Source: Nocardioides sp. REDSEA-S33_B3
GTDB lineage: Bacteria; Actinomycetota; Actinomycetes; Propionibacteriales; Nocardioidaceae
Direction: 5' to 3'
Assembly: GCA_001627335.1 (NCBI GenBank)
Contig: LUPK01000033.1
Span: 78,745-142,744, forward strand
Length of the DNA stretch: 64,000 bases
Shown: piece by piece, positions 45,430 through 54,793 of the stretch
How positions within the stretch are numbered: position 1 is the first letter of the stretch
Layout: every line of letters begins with the position of its first letter
Translations under genes and position numbers: made by a program
Notes under the pieces: generated by a model
Told to the model about the DNA's origin: nothing
The model's database searches: none
What the model saw: only the letters and a program-made list of their open reading frames with translations

Positions 45430-46983
45430 GTGCCCTTCCAGAGCAGTGGCCACAGTGCCCGCAGGGGCGGCGACGGACGTCTGACGGACGCGCTGGACCC
45501 CCAGGACCAGGGACCCCAGGACGCCTGCGGCGTCTTCGGTGTCTGGGCGCCCGGTGAGGACGTCGCGAAGCTGACCTACTTCGGTCTCTACGCGCTCCAG
45601 CACCGCGGCCAGGAGTCGGCCGGGATCGCGGTGAGCAACGGTCGCCAGATCCTGGTCTACAAGGACATGGGACTGGTCTCCCAGGTCTTCGACGAGACCA
45701 CGCTGGACTCCCTCAAGGGCCACCTGGCGATCGGGCACTCGCGCTACTCCACGACCGGCGCCAGCACCTGGCACAACGCCCAGCCGACCTTCCGGCCGAC
45801 GCCGGACGGCTCGATCGCGCTGGGCCACAACGGCAACCTCATCAACACCCACGAGCTGCGCGAGGCCGTCGCCGCGCTGCCGGGCCCCGAGGGCGAGCTC
45901 GACCTGGCCCAGCGGCCGGGGGAGACCTCGACCAACGACACCAGCCTGGTCACCGCGCTGATGGCCCACCACCCCGACCAGGGGCTGGAGGAGCGCGCGC
46001 TGGAGGTGCTGCCGATGCTGCGCGGCGCCTTCTGCTTCGTGTGGATGAACGAGGACACCCTGTACGCCGCCCGCGACCCCCAGGGCATCCGTCCGCTGGT
46101 CCTCGGTCGGCTCGACCGCGGCTGGGTCGTGGCGTCCGAGGACGCCGCGCTGAAGACCATCGGCGCCTCGGTCGTGCGCGAGGTCGAGCCCGGGGAGATG
46201 CTCGTCATCGACGAGAACGGTCTGCGTTCGCACCACTTCGCCGAGCCGGAGCCCAAGGGCTGCGTCTTCGAGTACGTCTACCTCGCCCGCCCCGACGCCA
46301 CCATCGCCGCCCGCAGCGTCCACCAGGCGCGGGTGGAGATGGGCCGGCAGCTGGCCCGCGAGTTCCCCGTCGAGGCCGACCTGGTGATGCCGGTGCCCGA
46401 GTCCGGCACCCCCGCCGCAGCCGGCTACGCCGAGGAGTCCGGCATCCCCTTCGGCCAGGGGTTCGTGAAGAACGCCTACGTCGGGCGCACCTTCATCCAG
46501 CCCAGCCAGACACTGCGCCAGCTGGGACTGCGGCTCAAGCTCAACGCGCTCGAGCACATGGTGCGCGGCAAGCGGCTGGTCGTCGTGGACGACTCGATCG
46601 TGCGTGGCAACACCCAGCGCGCCCAGATCCGGATGCTGCGCGAGGCCGGCGCCCTGGAGGTGCACGTCCGCATCTCCAGCCCACCGGTGAAGTGGCCGTG
46701 CTTCTACGGCATCGACTTCGCCACCCGCGCCGAGCTGATCGCCAACGGCCTCGACGTCGAGGAGATCGCGGCCAGCGTCGGCGCCGACAGCCTGGGCTAC
46801 ATCTCCCTGGACGGGATGATCGAGTCGACCGGGCAGCAGCGCTCCGCGCTGTGCACCGCCTGCTTCACCGGCGAGTACCCCGTGGAGCTGCCCGACGAGT
46901 CCCTGCTCGGCAAGCACCTCCTCGAGGCCACGCTGAGCTCGCCGACGATGGGCCGGGCGCTCCCGGTCCTCAACAACCCCTGA
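45430..46983 (+). CDS. purF: Amidophosphoribosyltransferase
   Basis: A 517-residue enzyme for the committed step of purine synthesis (PRPP plus glutamine to phosphoribosylamine). The N-terminal ~32 residues are a propeptide, cleaved so that Cys33 of DACGVFGVW becomes the catalytic nucleophile. The PRPP motif VVVDDSIVRGNT is present. Cys residues in KGCVFEYVY, KWPCFYG and LCTACFTG mark the oxygen-sensitive [4Fe-4S] form as in Bacillus. GTG 45430 is set by the -10 box. purM follows after 16 nt, so purF-purM is an operon. Confidence 0.98.
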   Translation: MPFQSSGHSARRGGDGRLTDALDPQDQGPQDACGVFGVWAPGEDVAKLTYFGLYALQHRGQESAGIAVSNGRQILVYKDMGLVSQVFDETTLDSLKGHLAIGHSRYSTTGASTWHNAQPTFRPTPDGSIALGHNGNLINTHELREAVAALPGPEGELDLAQRPGETSTNDTSLVTALMAHHPDQGLEERALEVLPMLRGAFCFVWMNEDTLYAARDPQGIRPLVLGRLDRGWVVASEDAALKTIGASVVREVEPGEMLVIDENGLRSHHFAEPEPKGCVFEYVYLARPDATIAARSVHQARVEMGRQLAREFPVEADLVMPVPESGTPAAAGYAEESGIPFGQGFVKNAYVGRTFIQPSQTLRQLGLRLKLNALEHMVRGKRLVVVDDSIVRGNTQRAQIRMLREAGALEVHVRISSPPVKWPCFYGIDFATRAELIANGLDVEEIAASVGADSLGYISLDGMIESTGQQRSALCTACFTGEYPVELPDESLLGKHLLEATLSSPTMGRALPVLNNP

Positions 46984-46999
46984 CCCCGACGGGAGTCCC

Positions 47000-48076
47000 G
47001 TGAGCGACAGCACCAGCGCCGGCAACGCCTACGCCGAGGCCGGCGTCAGCATCGAGGCGGCCGACAAGGCCATCGAGCTGATGAAGGTCTGGGTCGAGAA
47101 GGCCAAGCGCCCCGAGATGATCGGTGGCCTGGGCGGCTTCGCGGGTCTCTTCGACGCCAGCGCGCTCACGGCGTACAAGCGCCCGCTGCTGGCCACCTCC
47201 ACCGACGGCGTCGGCACGAAGGTCGCCATCGCGCAGGCGATGGACGTCCATGACACCATCGGCTACGACCTGGTCGGCATGGTCGTCGACGACCTCGTGG
47301 TGTGCGGTGCCGAGCCGCTGTTCATGACCGACTACATCGCCACCGGCCGGGTCGTCCCGGAGCGGATCGCGGCGATCGTCAAGGGCATCGCCGAGGCGTG
47401 CGTCGAGGCCGGCTGCGCGCTGGTCGGCGGCGAGACGGCCGAGCACCCCGGTCTGCTGGCTCCCGACGAGTACGACGTCGCCGGCGCCACCACCGGCGTG
47501 GTCGAGGCCGACGACCTGCTCGGCCCGGCGCGGGTGCGTCCCGACGACGTGGTGCTGGCCATGGCGTCCTCGGGCCTGCACTCCAACGGTTACTCGCTGG
47601 TGCGCCACGTGCTGCTCAACACCGCCCAGTGGGAGCTGGACCGCCACGTCGACGAGCTCGGTGGGCCGCTGGGCGAGACCCTGCTGACCCCCACCCGGAT
47701 CTACGCCAAGGCCTGCCTGGACCTGGCGCGCAGCACCACCGTGCACGCGATGTCCCACGTCACCGGTGGCGGCCTGGCGGCCAACCTCGAGCGCGTGATG
47801 CCCGAGGAGCTCTCCGCGACCATCGAGCGCGGCACCTGGACCCCCGAGCCGGTCTTCGACCTCGTCCGCCGCGTCGGCGACGTCTCGCAGCCCGACCTGG
47901 AGGCCACGCTCAACTGCGGTGTCGGCATGGTCGCCCTGCTGCCCGCCGACCAGGTCGACGCCGCCGTCGCCCTGCTGGCCGGCTACGGCATCCACGCCTG
48001 GCCCGCCGGCCGGGTCGCGCCCGCCACCGGCCGCCCCGGCGCCGTGGAGCTGGTGGGTCAGCACCCGGGCTGGTGA
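47000..48076 (+). CDS. purM: Phosphoribosylformylglycinamidine cyclo-ligase (AIR synthetase)
   Basis: A 358-residue ATP-dependent cyclase closing the imidazole ring of AIR. Recognisable stretches are LATSTDGVGTKVAIA, YDLVGMVVDDLVVCGAEPLFM, VGGETAEHPG, MASSGLHSNGYSLVR and SHVTGGGLAANLERV. The GTG start has CGGGAG about 5 nt before it, 16 nt after purF. A perfect palindrome just after the stop probably ends the purFM message. Confidence 0.98.
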   Translation: MSDSTSAGNAYAEAGVSIEAADKAIELMKVWVEKAKRPEMIGGLGGFAGLFDASALTAYKRPLLATSTDGVGTKVAIAQAMDVHDTIGYDLVGMVVDDLVVCGAEPLFMTDYIATGRVVPERIAAIVKGIAEACVEAGCALVGGETAEHPGLLAPDEYDVAGATTGVVEADDLLGPARVRPDDVVLAMASSGLHSNGYSLVRHVLLNTAQWELDRHVDELGGPLGETLLTPTRIYAKACLDLARSTTVHAMSHVTGGGLAANLERVMPEELSATIERGTWTPEPVFDLVRRVGDVSQPDLEATLNCGVGMVALLPADQVDAAVALLAGYGIHAWPAGRVAPATGRPGAVELVGQHPGW

Positions 48077-48081
48077 GGCAC

Positions 48082-48117
48082 CGGCAAGGTTCATCGGCCG
48101 GCCGATGAACCTTGCCG
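48082..48117. repeat. 36-bp perfect palindrome after purM (TTCATCGG family)
   Basis: Eighteen bases CGGCAAGGTTCATCGGCC are followed directly by their exact reverse complement. A degenerate second copy (CATCGGCC...GGCCGATG) spans 48133-48173. The core TTCATCGG/CCGATGAA is shared with the hairpin after purD. Confidence 0.75.
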
Positions 48118-48247
48118 TGGACCGATGGAGGAACATCGGCCAAGGGCAGGGTCTGTCGGTCGGCCGATGAAACTTTCCGGCGTGCGCGCGACCCACGCCA
48201 CGCGGACCAATCCGGGGAGGGGTGTGCGCGAACAGCCACCCAGCAGG

Positions 48248-48253
48248 TAGCGT
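48248..48253 (+). promoter_or_regulatory. DUF3073 -10 box (TAGCGT)
   Basis: TAGCGT lies 75 nt before the ATG. The leader ends with GAGGGGG about 10 nt before the start. Confidence 0.5.
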
Positions 48254-48328
48254 TGGGGTCACGAGTATTCGAGAGACAGCCCGGGAGCCATTAGTGCCCC
48301 GGCCAAGTGTGCGAGGGGGCTGGACCCT

Positions 48329-48508
48329 ATGGGCCGCGGCCGTGCAAAAGCCAAGCAGACCAAGGTCGCTCGCGAGCTCAAGTACCGGACTCACGAGACG
48401 GACTTGGGTGCGCTGGCGCGAGAGCTCCACGGAGGCGATGCCTCCGATGACGTCGCGCAGGACGATCACGACGAGTGGTCGGACTACGCCGACCCTCGCC
48501 GCGATTGA
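48329..48508 (+). CDS. DUF3073 family small protein
   Basis: A 59-residue, very hydrophilic protein matching DUF3073. The basic N-terminus MGRGRAKAKQTKVARELKY is the family signature, followed by TDLGALAREL and an acidic tail ending DEWSDYADPRRD. It is conserved across actinobacteria next to purM, as here, and its charge pattern suggests nucleic-acid or ribosome contact, but no role is known. It is shorter than most open-frame cut-offs and easily missed. Confidence 0.9.
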   Translation: MGRGRAKAKQTKVARELKYRTHETDLGALARELHGGDASDDVAQDDHDEWSDYADPRRD

Positions 48509-48538
48509 CCTCTCGCGACTCCTGACGCGCTGACCTGC

Positions 48539-48580
48539 ATGTGAGCCGCCCCGTGCCCTGAGGCCCGGGACGGCTCACAT
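48539..48580. terminator. Bidirectional terminator between DUF3073 and leucine dehydrogenase
   Basis: Perfect 10-bp outer arms ATGTGAGCCG and CGGCTCACAT, with an inner CCCG/CGGG pairing around the loop. The stops of the flanking convergent genes lie 30 and 70 bases away. Confidence 0.65.
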
Positions 48581-48649
48581 CGGTCTCGCGTGTCCAGATC
48601 CGTGCGTCCTCGCCGGCGTACGCCGGTCGTCCGGTCGACCCGGGGTGGC

Positions 48650-49774
48650 TCAGCCCACCCAGATCGACCGGAGCCGGCCCACGGTCCTGATCCGCTCCTC
48701 GGCGATGCGGTCAGCGGCCACGGCCGGGGAGACCCGCTCGTCGTCGGCGAGCGCGAGGATGCGTCGCGTGGTCTCCAGGATGCCGCTCGCGCGCTGCTGC
48801 GCGCGCTCGAAGGAGAAGCCGCGCGGGTCGAGCTCGTCGGCGACCTGGATCAGCCCGCCGGCGTTGACGACGTAGTCGGGTGCGTAGGTGATGCCGGCGT
48901 CCATCAGGTGCTTCTCGACGCCCGGGTGCGCCAGCTGGTTGTTGGCCGCGCCGCAGACGATCTTCGCGCTGAGGGTGTCGACGACCTCGTCGGTGATCGC
49001 GCCGCCCATGGCGCAGGGCGCGTAGACGTCGAGCGCGGCCGCGACGAGCGCCTCGGTCGAGGCGACGGCGCGCACGCCCGGGTGCTCGGCGAGCACCGCG
49101 TCGACGGCCGGCCCGTGCACGTCGGTGACCACGACGTCGGCGCCGTCATTCACCAGGTGGCCGACCAGGTGACGACCGACCTTGCCGACACCCGCGACGC
49201 CGACGGTGCGGCCGGCGAGCGACGTCGAGCCCCACACGGACTCGGCGGCGGCGCGCATGCCCTGGAACACGCCGTACGCCGTCAGCACCGAGCTGTCCCC
49301 GGCGCCGCCGTGGGCGACCGTGCGGCCGGTGACGAAGTCGCACTCCCGCGCCACGTGGTCCATGTCGGGGCTGAAGGTGCCGATGTCGCAGGCCGTGCGA
49401 TAGCGACCGCCGAGGCTCTGCACGAACCGGCCGTAGGCACGCAGCAGCGCCTCGGTCTTCAGCGTGGCCGGGTCGCCCAGGATGACGGCTTTGCCGCCGC
49501 CGAGGTCGAGCCCGGCGACCGCGGCCTTGTAGGTCATGCCGCGGGAGAGGTCGAGGACGTCGCGCACGGCGGCGTCGGTGCTGGCGTAGGGGTAGAAGCG
49601 GGTGCCGCCGAGCGCGGGGCCCAGGGCCGTGGAGTGGATCGCGACGATCGCGCGCAGGCCGGTGGCCTCGTCGGTGCAGAAGACGACCTGCTCGTGCTCG
49701 GAGCCGAGCTCGAAGACGTCGACGGGCGTGCTGCCGGGGGCGGTGCTGGACGACGGGCTGGATGAGGTGCTCAT
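48650..49774 (-). CDS. Leucine/valine dehydrogenase (Glu/Leu/Phe/Val dehydrogenase family)
   Basis: A 374-residue NAD-dependent enzyme that deaminates branched-chain amino acids. The substrate-binding stretch [17 protein letters not shown] and the catalytic-Lys motif [10 protein letters not shown] are present. The Rossmann loop [14 protein letters not shown] and the C-terminal [14 protein letters not shown] follow. It resembles streptomycete valine dehydrogenase, which also lies beside purM/DUF3073. Which amino acid is preferred cannot be told. It probably feeds branched acyl-CoA pools or nitrogen metabolism. Confidence 0.93.
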   Translation of the reverse strand: MSTSSSPSSSTAPGSTPVDVFELGSEHEQVVFCTDEATGLRAIVAIHSTALGPALGGTRFYPYASTDAAVRDVLDLSRGMTYKAAVAGLDLGGGKAVILGDPATLKTEALLRAYGRFVQSLGGRYRTACDIGTFSPDMDHVARECDFVTGRTVAHGGAGDSSVLTAYGVFQGMRAAAESVWGSTSLAGRTVGVAGVGKVGRHLVGHLVNDGADVVVTDVHGPAVDAVLAEHPGVRAVASTEALVAAALDVYAPCAMGGAITDEVVDTLSAKIVCGAANNQLAHPGVEKHLMDAGITYAPDYVVNAGGLIQVADELDPRGFSFERAQQRASGILETTRRILALADDERVSPAVAADRIAEERIRTVGRLRSIWVG

Positions 49775-49853
49775 GGGTCAGGCTCTCTGTCGGGTCGCGG
49801 GGATGGTGCGACCGGGTGGACGACCCGCAGGGGTGGCGCGGATCACTCCCAGG

Positions 49854-51329
49854 TTAGTGCCGGACCCCGCGCATCACCACGACGTCGCCGTGGGTGCCGT
49901 ATCCGCACACCCGCCCGCCCTGACGGGTGTCGTCGAAGGTGACCAGCAGCCAGTCCTCGCCGTGCGGGACCAGCGTGGGCCACGGGATGTTGGTCGGGTA
50001 CGCCGCCTCGAGCACGCCCCGGGTGCGCAGGTCGAGGTCGAGCACCGCCCACTGCCCCCGGGTCGCCCGCGGACCGTCGCGGCCGTCGGAGACCAGCACG
50101 ATGGTCCGCGGCGACCCGCCGGGGCCGCCTCCGCCGGCCGGGCCGCCTGAGCTGCCTGAGCCGCCTGGGCCGGGCGGCGAGTCGGGCGGCAGCGCGAGCA
50201 GGGTGGTGCCCTCCGAGGCACGCCGGAACGGGTCGGCGGCGCGCAGCCGCAGCGAGTCGAGGTCGGGTCCCTCGGCGATCACCGGGTGGAACCGGAAGAA
50301 CCGGGTGGCGCTGACGTAGCCCACCAGCCACCCGTCGTCGGTGCGCAGCAGGTGGGGGTCCCAGACGCCGACCGACGGGTCGTCGGTGGGCAGCGGGAGC
50401 GGCTCGCCGGGGACGACGTGGACGCCGTGCAGCAGGTCGGCCCCGGTCTCTGCGAGGGTCACCGCCACCGACGCGTCGTGGCGATCGGGGTCGAAGTCGC
50501 CCCAGGTGCTGGTCGCCAGCAGCCAGGCGTCGTCGACGCGCAGCAGGTGGCCGGCGTGGTCGCCGAGCACCGCGCTGCTGCCGCGGCGGCGGACGAACAG
50601 GTCCGCGGTGTGCGTGAGCGCACCCGACTCGGGGGCTCCCGCCGCGGACCCCAGCCGGGCGGGATCCAGCGCCCACACCGAGGAGTGCCCGGTCCCGAAC
50701 GGGCCGGGGCCGGCGCTGGTGGCGGTCAGGTGGAGCCGACCCGAGCCGTCGTCGTAGGGGCGACCGTCGGCGTGGGTGACCAGTCTCAGGTCGCGCAGCC
50801 CGAGCTGCCCGAAGCCGCCGGCCACCAGATCGGTCGTCACCCCGTCGTGGCCGACCTGCAGGTCCTCGAGCCAGGTGGGGCTGCGGGTCAGCCGTGCGGC
50901 CCGGGGGTGGCTGGTCGCCAGGTCGACGCGGGCGCGACCGGTCCACGGGCCGCCCTCGTGGTCCTGGGTCAGCACGGCGGCGTGGGTGCCGGTCAGGCAC
51001 AGCGCCAGCGCCGTGGCGTCCGCTGCACGGCCGTCGCGTCGGCTGCGCAGCACCACCGGCCCCGTGACGCCGTCGAGCTCGAGGCGGCAGTGCTCGCCGT
51101 CGTACGCGGCGCGCAGCAGCAGGTCCGGGCCGGTCAGGGAGAGGGTCAGGGGCTCGCGGTCCGCGAGGCCGGCCCGGACGGCGGCGTAGGGCGCGCGGCG
51201 GGGCAGCGGGGTGACAGACGTCCGCCCGGGCCGGGTGCGCGAGACGGGCCGGTCGACCGCGCTGACCGGGTCGACGGGGCGCAGCCGCGAGACCTCCTCG
51301 TAGCGCAGGCCGAGGGGATCGCTGGTCAG
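49854..51329 (-). CDS. Predicted beta-propeller (GH43/GH32-like) protein of unknown function, CTG start
   Basis: A 491-residue protein, by length and repeats of short beta-strand patterns likely a five-bladed propeller. Repeated blade-like stretches are HLLRVDDAWLLATSTWGDFD, VWDPHLLRTDDGWLVGYVS and PWPTLVPHGEDWLLVTFDD, as in GH43/GH32-type proteins, but no catalytic triad can be assigned. A Gly/Pro/Ser loop interrupts it near residue 400. The frame shows strong coding bias from the first codon after the kinase stop, yet its only candidate start before about residue 90 is CTG at 51329. That CTG overlaps the kinase TGA (CTGA) with GGAGG 5 nt upstream. Function unknown. Confidence 0.7.
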   Translation of the reverse strand: MTSDPLGLRYEEVSRLRPVDPVSAVDRPVSRTRPGRTSVTPLPRRAPYAAVRAGLADREPLTLSLTGPDLLLRAAYDGEHCRLELDGVTGPVVLRSRRDGRAADATALALCLTGTHAAVLTQDHEGGPWTGRARVDLATSHPRAARLTRSPTWLEDLQVGHDGVTTDLVAGGFGQLGLRDLRLVTHADGRPYDDGSGRLHLTATSAGPGPFGTGHSSVWALDPARLGSAAGAPESGALTHTADLFVRRRGSSAVLGDHAGHLLRVDDAWLLATSTWGDFDPDRHDASVAVTLAETGADLLHGVHVVPGEPLPLPTDDPSVGVWDPHLLRTDDGWLVGYVSATRFFRFHPVIAEGPDLDSLRLRAADPFRRASEGTTLLALPPDSPPGPGGSGSSGGPAGGGGPGGSPRTIVLVSDGRDGPRATRGQWAVLDLDLRTRGVLEAAYPTNIPWPTLVPHGEDWLLVTFDDTRQGGRVCGYGTHGDVVVMRGVRH

Positions 51330-54300
51330 CGCATCCTCCGCCGCAGCTCGGTGACGGCGGTGGCCACCTCGCGGTCGAGCTCGTCCAGCATCTCCTGCAC
51401 CCCGCTCAGCGAGCCGGTGTGTGCCTGAGCCTCGATCGCCGCGGCGGCCGCGGAGACCCGCGGCAGGCCGAGGTTGAGCGCGCTGCCCTTGACCAGGTGG
51501 GCGCTGGTGAAGGTCTCGTGCGCACTGCCCTTGCGGTGCGCGCTGCGGATGTCGCGGACCTGGCCGTCGATGCGGCCGACGAAGGAGCGGGCGGTCCGGT
51601 CGAAGAAGCTCTCGCCGTCCTTGACCAGCTCGGCCAGCAGCTGTCGCCGGTCCTCGTCGATGACGACGAGCCCCGGGTCGACCACACCCGAGGCCTGCTC
51701 CGTGACCGCGGGTGACGGGGCGGAGGAGGCGCTCGAGGCCGCCGCGTCGGCCCGGGACCGCTGGTCCCGTGGATCCCCCTGCTCGGACGGCTGCCCGGAC
51801 GGCTGGTCGGGCTGCTGGTCGCTCGGGTGGCCGTCGGAGGCGGGCCCGGAGCGCTTGGTCCAGCGCTGGACGACCTCCTCCAGCTGCGTGGGGTCCACCG
51901 GCTTGGTGAGGAAGTCGTCCATCCCCGCGTCGAGGCAGCGCTCGCGCTCGCCCTCCAGCGCCGAGGCGGTCATCGCGATGATGGGCACCCGCTCGCCGGT
52001 CGGCTCGGCGGCACGGATCGCCCGGGTGGCGTCGAAGCCGTCGATGCCCGGCATCCGGCAGTCCATCAGCACCAGCGCGAAGCCGTGGTCGCCCTTGAGC
52101 GCCTCGATGGCGGCCTCGCCGTCGTCGGCGACCTCGACCCGGACCCCGAGGGCCTCCAGCAGGCCGGTGGCCACCAGCTGGTTGACCGGGTTGTCCTCCA
52201 CCACGAGCACCGAGAGGTCGAGCGAGGGCACGACCAGGCGCCGCGGTGCCCGGGGTGCGGACTCCTGGGGCTGTCCCACCAGGCGCAGCAGGGACTCCAG
52301 CAGCTCGGAGTGACGGACCGGCTTGGACAGGGTGGTGGCGATGCCGGCCTCGCGGGCGGTGCGTGCGCCGACACCCTGATCGGAGGTCAGCAGGACCAGC
52401 GTCAGGTCGCGCAGCGCGGGGTCGGCCTTGATGATGCGCGCGAGCTCCAGGCCGTCGATGCGGGGGAGCACGAGGTCGAGCAACGCGACGGTGAAGGGCC
52501 GACCGGCCCGCTGTGCCTCGCGCAGCGTGGCGAGGCACTCCGCGGGCGTGGCGACGGCGACGGGCTGCAGCTGCCAGGCCGAGAGCTGCTCGGTGAGGAT
52601 GAAGCGGTTGGTCTCGTTGTCGTCGACGATCAGCACCCGCTGGCCCTCGAGCGACTCCGCGGGCTCCTGCAGGCGCGGCGCGACGGGGGTGCGCTCCAGG
52701 TCGGCGGTGAAGGAGAAGGTCGACCCCTTGCCGGGCGCGGAGTCCACCCAGATCCGGCCGCCCATCGCCTCGACGAGCTGCTGGCAGATCGCCAGGCCCA
52801 GGCCGGTGCCACCGTGGCGACGGGTGGTGGCCAGGTCGGCCTGGATGAAGGCGTCGAAGAGGCTGGCCTGCGCGGCGGCGGGGATGCCGATGCCGGTGTC
52901 GGTGACGTCGACGCGCAGCACCACCCGGCCGTCGGCGGCGGACTCGACGTGTGCCTGGACCGACACCTCGCCGTGCTCGGTGAACTTCACGGCGTTGGAG
53001 CCGAGGTTGGTGAGGACCTGCCCCAGCCGCGTCGGGTCGCCGCGGAGGTAGTCCGGGACGTCGGGGTGGCAGGCCACGACCAGCTCGATCCCCTTCTCGT
53101 GGGCGGGGCCGGCCAGCACCGACGCGGTCTGCTCGAAGACGCTGCGGACCTCGAAGTCGACGTCCTCGAGCTCCAGCTTGCCGGCCTCGATCTTGGAGAG
53201 GTCGAGGATGTCGTTGATGATCGCCAGCAGCGACAGGCCCGACTGGTGGACCCCGTCGGCCAGCCGTCGCTGGTGGTCGTCGAGCTCGGTGCGCAGCAGC
53301 AGCTCGTTGAGGCCGATCACGCCGTTCATCGGGGTGCGGATCTCGTGGCTCATGGTCGCCAGGAACTCCGACTTCATCCGCGAGGCCTCCATGGCCCGGT
53401 CGCGGGCGTCGGCCAGCGCCTCGGCGGCGCGCTCGCGCTCGGCGACGACGCCGAGCTGGGCGGCCACCTGCTGCACGAGGTCGTGGGCCGGCTCGGAGAG
53501 CGGCGCCTCGTCGGCGAGCACCTCCAGGACCGCGACGACCTCCTCCTCGACGACGACCGGGAGGGCGACCCGGGAGAAGGTGCGGCCCTCGATCGAGCGG
53601 GCGTCCTGGGCGACCTGCCCGTCGACGAGGCACTGCTCGGCCAGGTCGGTGGCGGCCGGGCGCGCGGTGGTCGCGGGGTAGACCTGCTCGAGCTCCACGA
53701 CACGGTCCTGGCGGGGCCCGCCGGTGGCGCTGACCAGCCACCCGGCGATGGGCTGCCAGCCGGTGTGCTCGGGCAGTCGCACGGCGGCGACCTCGATGGC
53801 CTCCACGAGGGTCCGCGCGCGGTTGGCGGCGGTCGCCATCTGCTGCATCAGGCGCAGCCGCCGCGAGGACGCCGAGGCCGAGACCTCGGCGCGACGGACC
53901 TCGGTGATGTCCTGGTTGGTGCCGTCCATGCGCACCGGACGCCCGGTGGCAGGGTCACGCGTGAGGCGGCAGCGGCCGTGCATCCAACGGACGTCGCCGT
54001 CGGGTCGCAGGACCCGGGCGTCGAACTCGAAGGAGTGCCGCTCGCGCAGGGCGGCCTCGGTGACCAGGCGGACGTGCTCCCGGTCGTCGGGGTGCAGGCA
54101 CGCGACGAAGGCCTCGAAGGTGCCGTCGAAGTCCTCGGGCGGCACGCCGTAGAGGCGGTGCAGCTGCCCGGACCAGGTGACCAGGCCGGTGTCGAGGTCC
54201 CACGTGAAGGAGCCGATGCCGGCGATCTCCTGGGCCTCGCTGAGCTGACGGGCCCGGGCCTCGGCCTCGGGGTCGGCCACCGGGGCCACCGGGGCCACCG

Positions 54301-54793
54301 GGGCCACCGGGGCCACCGGGGCCGCTGGAACAGCGCCCGCAGCACCCGCGGGGGCAGCAGCGGCTGGAGCAGCAGCTGGAGCAGCAGATGGGGCGGGAGC
54401 GGTGACGGCGTACGGGGTGAACCGGTGCAGCCACCCGGTGATCCGCCCGTCCTCGCGCACCGGGCTGTAGCTGAGCAGCCCGTCGACCAGGGTGGCGTCG
54501 GAGCGGCGCAGCGTCACCGGCAGGTTGTCGCGGCCGCGGGTGCCGCGCCGCAGCAGCGAGACGTGCATGTCCACCCTGGTGCGCTGGTCGGCGGGGAAGA
54601 CGTCGCGGGCGGGCAGCCCGGTCATCGAGCCGGGCTCACGGCGCAGCAGGGCGGCCATCGCGTCGTTGGCCCACACGGTCGTGCCGTCGCGGTCGAGCAC
54701 CCACAGGCCGTCGGTCGTCGCGTCGACGACCGCGCCCAGCCAGGCGGAGTGCCCCACACCTGCTCCTTCCGATGGAATCGTCGGACCCATCAT
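51326..54793 (-). CDS. Hybrid sensor histidine kinase: PAS-PAS-GAF-HisKA-HATPase-REC-REC-Hpt
   Basis: A 1155-residue cytosolic multi-step phosphorelay protein with no membrane helix. A PAS domain spans ~15-130 and an Ala/Pro/Val linker ~131-175. A second PAS with PAC ending (MDGTNQDITEVR) lies at ~185-305 and a GAF-like domain at ~320-455. HisKA has phospho-His483 in MSHEIRTPMNG; the ATPase domain (~590-700) has NLGSNAVKF and GTGLGLAIC. Receivers carry Asp773 (LLDLVLP) and Asp911 (LMDCRMP), and Hpt His1099 is in SAHLVKGSALNLG. All four phosphorelay residues are intact. The final acceptor regulator is not nearby. The downstream propeller gene is translationally coupled. Confidence 0.93.
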   Translation of the reverse strand: MMGPTIPSEGAGVGHSAWLGAVVDATTDGLWVLDRDGTTVWANDAMAALLRREPGSMTGLPARDVFPADQRTRVDMHVSLLRRGTRGRDNLPVTLRRSDATLVDGLLSYSPVREDGRITGWLHRFTPYAVTAPAPSAAPAAAPAAAAPAGAAGAVPAAPVAPVAPVAPVAPVADPEAEARARQLSEAQEIAGIGSFTWDLDTGLVTWSGQLHRLYGVPPEDFDGTFEAFVACLHPDDREHVRLVTEAALRERHSFEFDARVLRPDGDVRWMHGRCRLTRDPATGRPVRMDGTNQDITEVRRAEVSASASSRRLRLMQQMATAANRARTLVEAIEVAAVRLPEHTGWQPIAGWLVSATGGPRQDRVVELEQVYPATTARPAATDLAEQCLVDGQVAQDARSIEGRTFSRVALPVVVEEEVVAVLEVLADEAPLSEPAHDLVQQVAAQLGVVAERERAAEALADARDRAMEASRMKSEFLATMSHEIRTPMNGVIGLNELLLRTELDDHQRRLADGVHQSGLSLLAIINDILDLSKIEAGKLELEDVDFEVRSVFEQTASVLAGPAHEKGIELVVACHPDVPDYLRGDPTRLGQVLTNLGSNAVKFTEHGEVSVQAHVESAADGRVVLRVDVTDTGIGIPAAAQASLFDAFIQADLATTRRHGGTGLGLAICQQLVEAMGGRIWVDSAPGKGSTFSFTADLERTPVAPRLQEPAESLEGQRVLIVDDNETNRFILTEQLSAWQLQPVAVATPAECLATLREAQRAGRPFTVALLDLVLPRIDGLELARIIKADPALRDLTLVLLTSDQGVGARTAREAGIATTLSKPVRHSELLESLLRLVGQPQESAPRAPRRLVVPSLDLSVLVVEDNPVNQLVATGLLEALGVRVEVADDGEAAIEALKGDHGFALVLMDCRMPGIDGFDATRAIRAAEPTGERVPIIAMTASALEGERERCLDAGMDDFLTKPVDPTQLEEVVQRWTKRSGPASDGHPSDQQPDQPSGQPSEQGDPRDQRSRADAAASSASSAPSPAVTEQASGVVDPGLVVIDEDRRQLLAELVKDGESFFDRTARSFVGRIDGQVRDIRSAHRKGSAHETFTSAHLVKGSALNLGLPRVSAAAAAIEAQAHTGSLSGVQEMLDELDREVATAVTELRRRMR
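54277..54321 (-). repeat. 9-bp coding tandem repeat (five units) in the hybrid kinase
   Basis: Five perfect ccaccgggg units on the plus strand encode the PVAPVAPVA linker between the two PAS domains. Each unit adds three residues, so copy-number change would alter linker length without shifting frame. Confidence 0.8.

Noticed and set aside
48118..48247. A coding gene between purM and DUF3073
   Set aside because: Only a degenerate copy of the palindromic repeat and the DUF3073 promoter region are seen; no frame with a start and protein-like pattern.
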